From: Liquidambar formosana
Lineage: Eukaryota > Streptophyta > Magnoliopsida > Saxifragales > Altingiaceae
Assembly (NCBI GenBank): GCA_039720395.1
Contig: CM077833.1
Span: 1,328,797-1,392,796, forward strand
Direction of reading: 5' to 3'
DNA length: 64,000 bases
A program made the position numbers and the translations under genes. The notes below the pieces were generated by a model. It saw nothing but the letters and a program-made list of their open reading frames with translations. It made no database searches and had not been told where the DNA came from. This document shows positions 1 through 9,877 of the stretch, in pieces (position 1 is the first letter of the stretch; each line of letters starts with the position of its first letter).

Positions 1-1333
1 GGAAATTCTGGCCAGCCCTTGGGGAGTTCAACTTATGATGATGTCACACATCATAGTGTGACTTATATAGTCCACACTAAGGGGGCCGGCCTTAGGGGAA
101 ACCCTATTAGGGTTTTATGCAATTTCTCTAAATTGCACAATAACCCCTATAAATTATATCAAATATAAATAGGCCTTAAAGAACTATTCTTTATGCACTC
201 ATACCCTTTCTCTCATAGACTTTAAAGCTCATCTTGCATGATCAGTGTGTGACCCATTGGGTTCACATCATCAAGTAGTAGGAATAGCACGAGGTGTGCA
301 CAATGGAACTCTTTCCATTTAGGGTCTAATTGGAACTCCTTCCCATTCCTTAATTGATTATAACTCATTATATCAATTAGGGCTTCTACTAACATGAGTA
401 ACACCCTAGCATATGGCTCATGGTTTGGTCCTTATGAGTGAATAGTCATTTACAAAGAACCTTCTGTTTAGTTTATAGGTACAATTGCAGCCTTCCTTCA
501 ACACAATGTCTCCAATTGAACATAATAGGACATGGAAGTTTGTCAAGTCCCTAGTTCAATTACTTTCTACTCAACCATGAATATCAACTCATGATGAACT
601 CATGAAACTCTTTTCATATTCATCCTACCATGGCCATGGATTTAATAGTTAGTATATGAATGCTATATGAGACATTCTCTCTCTTTTTCCTGAGAGTGAT
701 GGATCCCTTGTTGATCACTCACATGCCTTCATACACATAGCAGTAGGGCCAATGAACACCTTTGCAGACCCCTGAATAGGATCTGCACTTAGTGTTATCA
801 AACTTCTAAAGCTACATGCATAAGGCAACTATGGTGTCTCAGGTCTAAGGATTACTTGTACCACTATAACAATGAGAAACTGATTGACAGGTAGGATAAA
901 ACTCCATTCAGTTTATCTCATATCTTTGGTCACATTCAGTGTACCTATTCTCGCAATAGGCACCCACTTGTTGGTTGTAGTGTCTCCACACAAATAGCTT
1001 GAGACTAGCTATCCTCCTATAGAGTCAACCTAATCAAGTGCTAGTCCTATAGTTCATTACTGTCCATCATAGTGAACCTTCAACTAGGAATGCTTTAGGA
1101 GTTTAGTACAGAGATATATCTATAGTCTCAAAAATTACAACTCTTTGTAATTCCATATTCTCAACTCTAACTCCATGGACATATTATGTAAATATAAATC
1201 ATGCATATAAACACAATAGAATAAGCCCTTTATTAAATCAATAATAAATGTGACATACATAAATGAAATCAAATGATTGTTCCTATCCCTAAACAATCAT
1301 CTCTATGATTGGCTCTAGGGCATAATCCTAACA
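1..1333 (-). repeat. 3' LTR of copia element A (partial)
   Basis: Matches 25190-26529 base for base over long stretches and ends in TCCTAACA. It carries many single-base gaps relative to the right LTR, mostly in positions 80-660. It is followed directly by the complement of a polypurine tract (GTGCAAGTGGGAGAT on the - strand, 1334-1348), which marks it as the 3' LTR of a - strand element. Confidence 0.93.
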
Positions 1334-1344
1334 ATCTCCCACTT

Positions 1345-2960
1345 GCACTGAAGCCAATCGACCATGTATCGCATACTTATCTTCTCAAGATGTTGGTCTT
1401 AGACATAACCAATTATATTTTAAAGCTTTAGTCAGTAGGTCTACAAAAACTTATGTAGATAATCTCTTCTGTAATGTATCTATTACCTCTTCCAATGATT
1501 CCTTTAATCACTTGGAATTGCCGCTCTATGTGTTTGGACTTTTGATGAGACCGTGATTCCTATACTTGAGCTATAGACCCATTGTTGTCACAAAAACAGG
1601 TGTGGGCAACTCAATGGAAGGAACAACTCCAAGTTCTAAATGAACTTATAGATCCAAACAGTCCTCCTAGATAATGCAACAATTAATTCACCCTTAATAA
1701 TGGAATCCACTATATCTTTCATACAGTTCTTCCATTAAGTATTTCACCAACTAAAGTGAATATAAAATACCCTATAGGGATTATATCCAAATCCATATAC
1801 CCATCTTCTATGGGTTTACAATTTCCATATACAATCCAATATTCCAAATTTGAATTGATTGATAACTATTGTAACAATTACAACATAATAGATATCAGGT
1901 TCAATACATAGTGTAGAATAAGGCTTCTTAACACTTTAAGAACCTTACTTGTGTTATCCTAGGGCACATGCCCTTGAATAACGAATTCTTATCTGAAGTA
2001 AATCAGACCTCCCTTAGAATTCTCCATGTAAACACTCCTTCAACATTTCAACTATGTTTGATGATTTGGAGATACTTAGCAATCTATATGATCTATCTCT
2101 ATAGATCTTGTTGGATGCTTCTACCAAATCTTTCATGAAGAAGTTTTTCTCAAAACTAAAACTTCACATTAGATAACATTTATATATCATTCATAATAAT
2201 TAGAATTCAGCTTATGGATAGGATAAAGAAAAACGATCGCACTCCCACTAACCTTTATACACTCATGTCCATCTATACAATGAGAGAAATCAAACAATTG
2301 ATTACTTCAACTTTATAGATGTTCTAGTTTATGAGAACCTTGTAGTCTATTAATAGACGTCTATAAACTTACACACTTTTATTGGTTTTTTCACCATTTG
2401 ATATAACATCTTTATATCCTTTTGACATATCTCATATGTCAAAATGTGTGTTTATAGATAACAAATCCAAATGGATTTAGCATAACTATTATCAAACAGT
2501 TTCTTTATAGACAACTTTTTGCCTATGTTGAAAAACATTCTTAAATAGTCAAGCCTTTTAGGTCTCCACCTAATCCATATTGGATTTAATGACTCTTAGT
2601 CATTTCTCGAGTTGATGTGAAACATCGTCTAGTCATAATCATAGGATTATCTTGGTGATCTTTATCACCAAAGAATAATTCTTTCACATTTTAATAGAGA
2701 TACAATATCTCTCTTATGTTAAGAAATATCCAATTTGATCTATAAAAAGATGTAGTGTAGTTAAGGGTTTTGTCTTAACAGAGACAAGGGTTGGATCTTT
2801 GTTCGTTGTGGCTTTACAGACAATTCTATAAATCTATCTACTTTTGCATCATTCTTGAATGAACTCTTTCTCAAGAAATCCAGCAAACATCCTAATGGAC
2901 AACTTTTGTTCATTAGAGTAATGGAAATACTATCCCAACCACTTTTGGGATATACCACAA
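1345..2960 (-). pseudogene. Decayed copia pol (integrase C-terminus to RNase H) of element A
   Basis: Read on the - strand with frame changes, recognisable copia pieces appear in the right order. Near 2960-2760 there is text like the integrase-end motif GYPKETKGYYFY followed by FLEKEF. Near 2290-2230 is a remnant of the RT region (KVSGSAIVFL). Near 1620-1480 is the RNase H piece CDNNGSIAQ followed by SRSHQKSKHIERQF. Near 1370-1340 is the terminal MRYMVDWLQCKW just before the polypurine tract. The stop after IAQV and the frame break after IIYI are also present in copy C, so these lesions predate both insertions. No usable reading frame remains. Confidence 0.8.
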
Positions 2961-4389
2961 TTCAACACTTACTTGACCTTATTTCCAGATTGTCCACATT
3001 ATGTTTCCAGACATACGTAGCACAAGCCCAAGCCTTAACTTCTTTAAGTTGGGTTTCTTCCCATATCATATCTGATATAATTAGGAAAAAACTGGAGTGA
3101 ACCCTAAATTATCAATATGTAGCAATTTTAAGGTATATCCTAGATGGATACATTAGTAAAACTCATCATGGATCAAACCATATCTTAATAGGGTTCAATT
3201 CATTCTCTTAGATTCACCATTGAGCTATGGTATTCTAAGATGAGTCCACTGTAATTGAATGCATGCTCTACATGACTATATACATCACAATGTATTAGTC
3301 AAATTATAAATGTAACTCTTTCACTTCACCAAGTAAAATATGGGTTTGGTCATCTCATAACCAAGTCATAATCGTTACATTTAAATGAGAGTCTCTACAT
3401 CTCTTGTATTCTCAGAATACGTTGCATTCGCTCTAATTAGTCATTTAAATTTAGAAATCAAATTTCTAGAATGTCTTAAATGACCTAGTTAAGAAATAAG
3501 TTCCCAAAATTAATCTAGCAACTCTTGCTCTATTAAAATTTTTTTAAAGGTAACTTATTATCTACTTAACTTTCTGCTTCGATTTATATTACACTAGAAT
3601 CCAAAAACCAAGAAGCAGAACTAACCAACAATTTAGTTTAGAGCATGAACCAAAACTTCAAAAGTTTGGTTCTTCTAGGAAGACTGATACTTTATCAAGT
3701 TCCCTTTACAATACCTTATGTTTACTACAAAATAATTATATTTCTTTGTCTTTGACTTTTCAAGACTTGCTTTCTTCTATGCTTCCATTTTAAATCACAT
3801 CTAGCTTCTCAAGCTATTCTATGTGATTAATCATTTTTCAAAAGAATGATTATTAATAAACAACTTTTATTACATCCTAGTCCAGAAGAAGTCCTGTACA
3901 AGTACTATACTTTATAGTATTATTTTACTCACAATACAACCTTTGTATGTGATGTAGGACATCAAAGGCACTTGCATTGACTAATTTTGCTTCTGAAGCT
4001 CATTAGTCATCAATACTATCATATAGCATGGCAACAAGATGCCAATTGCGCATAGTGTCTTTTTCTTCTTAGGATGTTTTATGAGGGCCTTTAATAAAAG
4101 GCCTAATAGCATATAAACAATTTTTTGAAATTGAGAACAATTCTCAATTCCTAAGTCAATCAAAGAAATCGGGTTTAGTCAAACTATCAATAGCCTATAT
4201 ATTAGGAAATAGGGGTTTTGAGTGAGTACTTAGGTAATCTACATAAACAGAGAATTAGATTTCATTTTTATCCATAATGATTGGGTCTTTAATCATATGG
4301 TACCTCCCACTATTTTATCAAATTCCATACACCCTCTAATGGAATTCGGGAATCTCATTCCTAATGGGGATTGGGGTCCTACTGTGACC
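2961..4389. other. Element A interior, no recognisable gene
   Basis: This would hold integrase core and gag in an intact copia element. No open frame or motif could be recognised; only short chance ORFs are present. It is colinear with 42200-43481 of copy C. Confidence 0.6.
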
Positions 4390-4607
4390 TAGAAGCCTCA
4401 CATGTTAGTTTCTTGGCTTCTAACCCACAATAAGAAGACAACTCTTTGTCTATTGCTTCATAAGCAAGTTCCAATCATTTTGCCTCTAGGGAACATACAC
4501 CTCACATGTTAGTTTCTTGGAATACTTCCCTAGTTAAGTTAAACCCATCATTCACACAGGTATGTTTCGCCAAATATATACCTCACATGTTAGTTTCTTG
4601 GTATATA
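4390..4607 (-). other. Three hairpins with one shared 17-nt loop (element A)
   Basis: The sequence TCACATGTTAGTTTCTT (+ strand) occurs three times, each time as the loop between inverted arms. Hairpin 1 is 4390-4422 with arms TAGAAGCC and GGCTTCTA. Hairpin 2 is 4486-4533 with outer arms CTAGGGAA and TTCCCTAG, an internal bulge and inner CC/GG. Hairpin 3 is 4575-4607 with arms TATATACC and GGTATATA. The stems are unrelated to each other while the loop is constant and contains the palindrome ACATGT. A fourth, weaker relative lies at about 4628-4653. The same set occurs in B and C. Function is unknown. Confidence 0.75.
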
Positions 4608-5899
4608 CCAGTTTAGGCACCCCATGATATCTCATATGTGATAGTTTCAAGTAATGTCTTTAACATAGGTAGCTCCTACATGTCTGCAGCCAGGTACCCA
4701 CATTAAGGGACGTTAGATGATCCTATAATGATGGAAGGCAATGAAGAATTCATTCCCCAATGACTTCTCCATTTTCAACTTAATATTAAATAAGAGGGGT
4801 TTTAAAGGGTCTCATCAAATTAACATGCATCCTATGTATCACAATTTAAACGTATAAATTATGCTATTTATAATCATACATCTTATGCTATTATAAATCA
4901 TATATCGCATGCTATTATATATCAGCATATATAAAGTACCATATTTTGATATTAGTCCCTAAGTGAATAGGTAACATATACCAAACTATGGTATTGGAGC
5001 TAATACAATTATCTCATAAATAAAAGCTCCCACTATGATGACTATGGACTTTGAGAGGATTCAATCCAAGCCAATAGATTGAATCCAAGGTCTAAGGTGG
5101 GTGTAGGTGATCGTAAAATAAACCATTCGTAACATGCATGCTTTCTTGAAAATCTTCTCTAAGCTTTCAAGTCCTTCAATCTGCTCCCTTGACTTGATGG
5201 TCTCCACCATTGGCTTGTTGGGCTCCATCATACTCCTTTGGGTCCACCATGCTCCTTAGTGCGCTCTCGATTACATAATCATTTACATAATATATAGAAA
5301 GGGATACATGAGGGGAATGTGGGGTACATAAGAGAATGATAGAGAGAGAGGGAAGGTGGCATGCAAGCCCAAATAATAAATTACATCACCATAATAAAAT
5401 TACAACTCTTGAAAAATTATTACAACCCATTCATAAGACAACCAATCACAATTGGTTTAAGGGGTATAGTCCATAATCATCATCCAAACACATACATACA
5501 ATCTCATTGCATAATGTAAAGAAAAACTGTAAGCATTAAAACATATGGGCATTATGGTAATTCTCTTGAATGATTTACATTAATCTCATTAATGCATCCT
5601 AATCTTATTAGGTATAAACAAAATATCTAGAATTAAATAAAGTCTTAAACATTTAAGACGTTTAGTTTCAATTAATCAAATTAATAGAAACGTATAAAGT
5701 TTCCTAAAATAACTCTAATATCCAATATTAGGGTTTCCTTATTTAAACAAAACAATTTCATTTAATTAAGAATTTCCATATTTAATTTAATCCCCAATTG
5801 TATTTTAAACCATTTAAAACATTATAAAATTAATCAATATTAATTAAATAATTAACGTGGGAATTAAATAAAATCAATTAAATGATGAATTAGTGTATT

Positions 5900-6300
5900 A
5901 GGGTTTCCTAAAACCCTAAACCCTAAATGCATAACCCTAAACCCTAAATGCAAGCCCTAATCATTAAATGCCTTATGATTGGTCATTTAATAACCAATCA
6001 TTAAAACCCTAGGTTCATACGGTATTTAATAAAAGGGATTAGGGTTTTAATTAATGCCAAATAGGGTATTTATTACCCTTAATTAATTACACTAATTAGG
6101 GTTATCAAAACCCTAACCCTAGACATCATTAATGGTATTAATTATGCCCTAACAATTAATAACCATGATTGGTCATTTAATGACCAATCATTAACTCTTA
6201 ATTAAGGTAATTAATATTCCAATTAGGGTTTTAATTAATGCCATAATGAAATTAGGGTTTCATCATTAACTCAAAATTAGGGTTTCATCCTTAACTCTAT
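5900..6300. repeat. Telo-box and CCAAT-palindrome cluster of element A
   Basis: An AT-rich stretch with repeated AAACCCTAA or AACCCTAAAT words and several copies of an ATTGGTCATTTAATGACCAAT-like palindrome (for example near 5980 and 6170). It is colinear with clusters in B (28010-28570) and C (45010-45380). It lies roughly 1.4-1.8 kb downstream of the primer site on the element's sense strand once the CACTA insertion is removed. Confidence 0.7.
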
Positions 6301-6512
6301 GCAGCCGTCACTACCAGGCGGCTGCCTGAGCTTGGCTAGGCTGCCATGGCCACCAATGACTGTGGGAGGCCATGGCCAGTCATGGGAGAACATCCTAGGG
6401 GTGTGGGACAAGCCCTTGGACATGTGAGAAGTGGTGGAAGTGGCTGCCATCATCAAGAACAATCAGGGTTTCCAAAACCCATTGCTGGAGCCATTGTTGC
6501 AGACCTTGAAGG

Positions 6513-6750
6513 CACTACAAAAAATCTAGGGATCACCCACGCAAATTTAGACACGGTTTTTTAAAACTGTGGCAGGTGTTAAAGGTAGCCCAGGGTTTTT
6601 AAAACCGTCTCAAACATCTCCACGGTTTTCATCTACCGTCTCAAAGACAACCACGGTTTCCATCTACCGTCTCCAACATCTCCACGGTTTTCATCTACCA
6701 TCTCAAAGACAACCACGGTTTTCATCTACCGTCCGCAAAATCCAGAGGGG
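6513..6750 (+). repeat. Left terminal and subterminal repeats of the CACTA element
   Basis: After the terminal CACTACAAAAAA, the motif CCACGGTTTTCATCTACCGT and shortened forms recur about every 30 bp (cores near 6630, 6651, 6683 and 6714). Such subterminal arrays bind the TNPA-type protein in the En/Spm family. The arrangement differs from the right end, where the core is embedded in another context. Confidence 0.85.
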
Positions 6751-7032
6751 ATTTTCAGCCCTTCACTTTCCCACTTTGGTGAATCAGTCTTCCCGCGCAA
6801 TTGATGCATACTTGGGACGGTAATCTTCTGTGGGGAAAATAGGGACGGTAGTTTCCGTGGGAGGGTCGATATCCATACGGATTGGTTGGGCTCATATATA
6901 AGATCACTTCTTCAATTCATTTTCAAGAAAACCCTTGAGCTGGCCTGATACCTGATCTCTCCCGCCGTTTGTTCCTTTGCGACGAGCTTCCTCCGACTCC
7001 TCTGTCCCTTGCCGGCTGGCATTTCTTGAGGT

Positions 7033-7240
7033 ATTTCTCTCTCAGTAGCCATACTCTATATATTTCATCATCTCATCTCTCTATTTCTCTCACTGATCTC
7101 TTTGTGGTGACGATCTCATAAAGAAGTTGTTTTTAACATCTTCAAATGTTGGGGTTTGGCTTAAACGAGAAGAAAAGGGCAGTGTGGTTTTCAATTTTGT
7201 GGGGTAATTTATGTTCGTGTTGGTTTCTTAGGGTTTTAAA
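7033..7240 (+). repeat. 208-bp direct repeat, left copy (partner 9669-9877)
   Basis: Starts TTTCTCTCTCAGTAGCC and ends TTAGGGTTTTAAA. It is nearly identical to 9669-9877 with a handful of substitutions and 1-bp gaps. The two copies bracket about 2.4 kb that includes the MITE, the SINE and a tandem duplication. The pair lies in what would be the 5' leader of the transposase genes. Confidence 0.85.
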
Positions 7241-7279
7241 GAGAATCCTTCTCCTTCTGCCTCCACACTCTCCACATTT

Positions 7280-7932
7280 GAGCCAAGAATGGCGATTCCT
7301 CGGAACGACAAGATGAAATCTTTGTAGCTTTGCCAGCATAAAACATTTCCCCTGTTTTTTTTACGGTTTTTTTTTTTCTTCCTCCTGTGAGTGAAGGTTA
7401 GAAATGAAGAATCTGAAATGGGTCATCCATATAAAGATTCCTCCCAAGTCTCCGAACTTGTCTTCTCCTAATTTCTGCTAATTGACGCCTAAAGATTCCT
7501 CCCAAGTCTCCGAACCTCCTTTTACATTTCCTTTCCCCATTTTTTTTTTTTTTTTTGGGGTGCTGCGACCCAAGACTTCGAACTTGTATTTCTCCTATTT
7601 TATGCCATTTGAGAGCCACCGAAAGCCTTTTGAGCCAAGAATGGCGATTCCTCGAGAACGACAAGCGACTATGAAGATGAATATTTGTAGCTTTGCCGGC
7701 ATAAAACATTTTCCCCTGTTTTTTTTGCGGTTTTTTTTTTCTTCCTCCTGTGAGTGAAGATTAGAAATGAAGAATCTGAAATGGGTCATCCATATAAAAG
7801 ATTCCTCCCAAGTCTCCGAACTTGTCTTCTCCTAATTCTGCTAATTGACGCCTAAAGAGATTCCTCCCAAGTCTCCGAACCTCCTTTTACATTTCCCTTT
7901 CCCCATTTTTTTTTTTTTGGGGTGCTGCCACC
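7280..7932 (+). repeat. Tandem duplication, about 352-bp unit
   Basis: The block 7280-7570 recurs as 7632-7932. It begins GAGCCAAGAATGGCGATTCC, includes GTAGCTTTGCC and GGGTCATCCATATAAA, and ends in a long T run followed by GGGGTGCTGC. Differences are mainly in homopolymer length and a few bases. Short ORFs on both strands arise from it, but none resembles a known protein. Confidence 0.8.
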
Positions 7933-8133
7933 GAAAGCCTTCTCCCATAGTCCAAGTCTTCAAATTTGTCTTCTATCCACTTTTTTGTGCAATTTGACAG
8001 CCGCCCAGAGCTTCGTCCCAATTATGGATTACTGTCTCCTCCCATTTCCTGCTATTTGACAGACACCACTGTAAACAAATAAATAAATTTATAAATTAGT
8101 AAAAAAATAAATAAATAAATAAATAAAAGGTTA

Positions 8134-8536
8134 GGGTATGTTTGGGTGTCTAATTTTAAAATATTAGAACAATTCAACAAATTGTATATAGTATTGAAAC
8201 TATAAATCTATGATCTTGAATTGACAAATTTAATAAAATGATGACCATCATCATAAATAAATAAGAGTAGAAATTCAAAACAGTGAAGCCATTGGGGCTA
8301 GCCTATTAATGAGAGGATAAAGGATAGGACTAGAATTTGTTAGGAGTTTGAATCCCTCCAATCGTACGAAAAAAATTCAAAACAGCTACATTTCATAAAT
8401 TTCTAAGAACTAATCATATAACATCAACTTGTTGATAATTCTAACATTTTAAAATATTCTAATTCAAAGTTATAATTTTGTACTTTCAATACCATATAGA
8501 ATTGTTTAATTTCAAATTTGACACCTAAATAGGCCC
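8134..8536. mobile_element. Tourist/Harbinger-type MITE
   Basis: Imperfect terminal inverted repeats GGGTATGTTTGGGTGTC (8134-8150) and the complement of GGGCCTATTTAGGTGTC (8520-8536), 13 of 17 matching. They are flanked by the trinucleotide TTA on both sides (8131-8133 and 8537-8539), as is usual for PIF/Harbinger elements. The inverted similarity continues inward. No coding capacity. A SINE-like insertion interrupts it at 8284-8372. Confidence 0.7.
8284..8372 (+). mobile_element. 89-bp tRNA-like SINE inside the MITE
   Basis: Bounded by the 13-bp direct repeat AAATTCAAAACAG (8271-8283 and 8373-8385), a typical target duplication of an L1-type retroposition event. The insert has a box A-like word TAGCCTATTAATGAG and a box B-like word GAGTTTGAATCCC, spaced as in a tRNA, then a short A-rich end. 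It is much shorter than most plant SINEs, so it may be just the tRNA-related head. Confidence 0.6.
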
Positions 8537-8819
8537 TTAATTGTATCTCAAAAATATATAAAAATAGCCCATTCGACCGATGGAACCAACCTTTTTTTTA
8601 TAAGGAAAATATAAATTATGTTAGTTTTATGTATTAGCTGTTTTTACTGTCGGATGATGTTTTATGTTACCTTGTATAAGCAGCATGATTATATTTATAT
8701 TATAATGAAAAAAAAAAATTGAGAAACCCTTTTTTCTATTCAAAATGTGAAGGTAAACACAACATGAGCCCAAGTACGTGAAACCGGTGAATGAAGCATT
8801 GCTTTTTTTTACAAGGACT

Positions 8820-8944
8820 ATGCTATTTCATCTACATTCTCTCACCCACTAATACATGGCCTCACATGATTGTTTTTACCTATACACTTTTGACACATAA
8901 AGTGAATAATAAAAATAGGTGACAAAAGATGAATGAAATAGCAT
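8820..8944. repeat. Small inverted-repeat element (possible MITE)
   Basis: Arms of about 27 bp, 8820-8846 and the complement of 8918-8944, share ATGCTATTTCAT and end in TCACC, with several mismatches. It is 125 bp long with no clear target duplication, so the class is undecided. Confidence 0.4.
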
Positions 8945-9364
8945 TTTTCTTTTTTTACAAAGTGAAAGAACAACCCCACAACAAATAAAATAAAAATAAA
9001 ATTCTAAAGAACCGCAAGAAGAGGAAGAAAGAGGGAATCACTTTTGGTGATCACTTTCTACCTTAATACCAAACAGTTGAAATTAGGTAGTCACTACCTT
9101 GTGGGTATTGGCATTTGATTGGATGGCTATCTAGAAGTCAAGACGTGCCATTCCTCCTACTAATTTGTTGCCATTCCCTCTAATCCCACGAGACAAAACC
9201 ATGTGTTGTACATAAATCATTTTCTAGGATTGTTCTGTTTTGTGACATATAGCACGACATTGGGGTCTACCAAAAAGATAAAATAATTTTTTACTTTTAT
9301 TTTTTTGACCTGTCTCTTAGTGTGGGCAAATTTATGGTATCCCATAAAAAAATTGGGTACCACT

Positions 9365-9550
9365 AGGGTGTTAATGGTTTTGGTTAAAACCGAGAACCAA
9401 ACCGAATCAAACTAAATTGGGCGGTTTGGTTTGCTTTTTGGGTCATTAGGTTTGGTTATGGTTTTAATTTAGAAAACCGACTCAATTGGTTTGATTTTGG
9501 TTTTCAGTTTTAAAAAACCAAACCAAACCGAAAAACGGAAAAAACCGAAA

Positions 9551-9598
<48 letters not shown>
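9365..9598. repeat. GGTTTTGGTT/AACCAAACC low-complexity tract and (TA)n
   Basis: Repeated GGTTTGGTT and AACCAAACCG words at 9365-9545 on both strands, then an AT dinucleotide run at 9551-9598. It is non-coding and gives only artefactual IYIYIY reading frames. Confidence 0.8.
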
Positions 9599-9603
<5 letters not shown>

Positions 9604-9668
9604 CTTTGTAAATTCCCAATTCTAATAAGGGTAAAATAGGTAATGGGCTTGTTTTTGTTGATTTTAAG

Positions 9669-9877
9669 TTTCTCTCTCAGTAGCCATACTCTATATATTT
9701 TCATCATCTCATCTCTCTATTTCTCTCACTGATCTCTTTGTGGTGACGATCTCATAAAGAAGTTGTTTTTACATCTTCAAATGTTGGGGTTTTGGCTTAA
9801 ACGGAGAAGAAAAGGGCAGTGTAGTTTTCAATTTTGTGGGGTAATTTATGTTCGTGTTGGTTTCTTAGGGTTTTAAA
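9669..9877 (+). repeat. 208-bp direct repeat, right copy
   Basis: Partner of 7033-7240. After this copy the sequence continues into CCTCGTTGAGC, whereas after the left copy it continues into GAGAATCCTTC, so the inner boundary of the repeat is sharp. Confidence 0.85.

Noticed and set aside
5900..5950. Interstitial telomere tract
   Set aside because: Only two or three CCCTAAA words in tandem, repeated at the same place in all family copies. They are part of the element and not a relic of a chromosome end.
6277..6462. Small - strand ORF shared by A and C (near 6277 and 45389), possible mini-gag
   Set aside because: Sense-strand and conserved, but only 61 codons with no zinc knuckle or capsid motif. 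A and C are too similar for conservation to mean selection.
9510..9707. Short - strand ORF with a Tyr/Ile run
   Set aside because: It is the translation of the (TA)n microsatellite and adjacent T-rich sequence; no coding signal.
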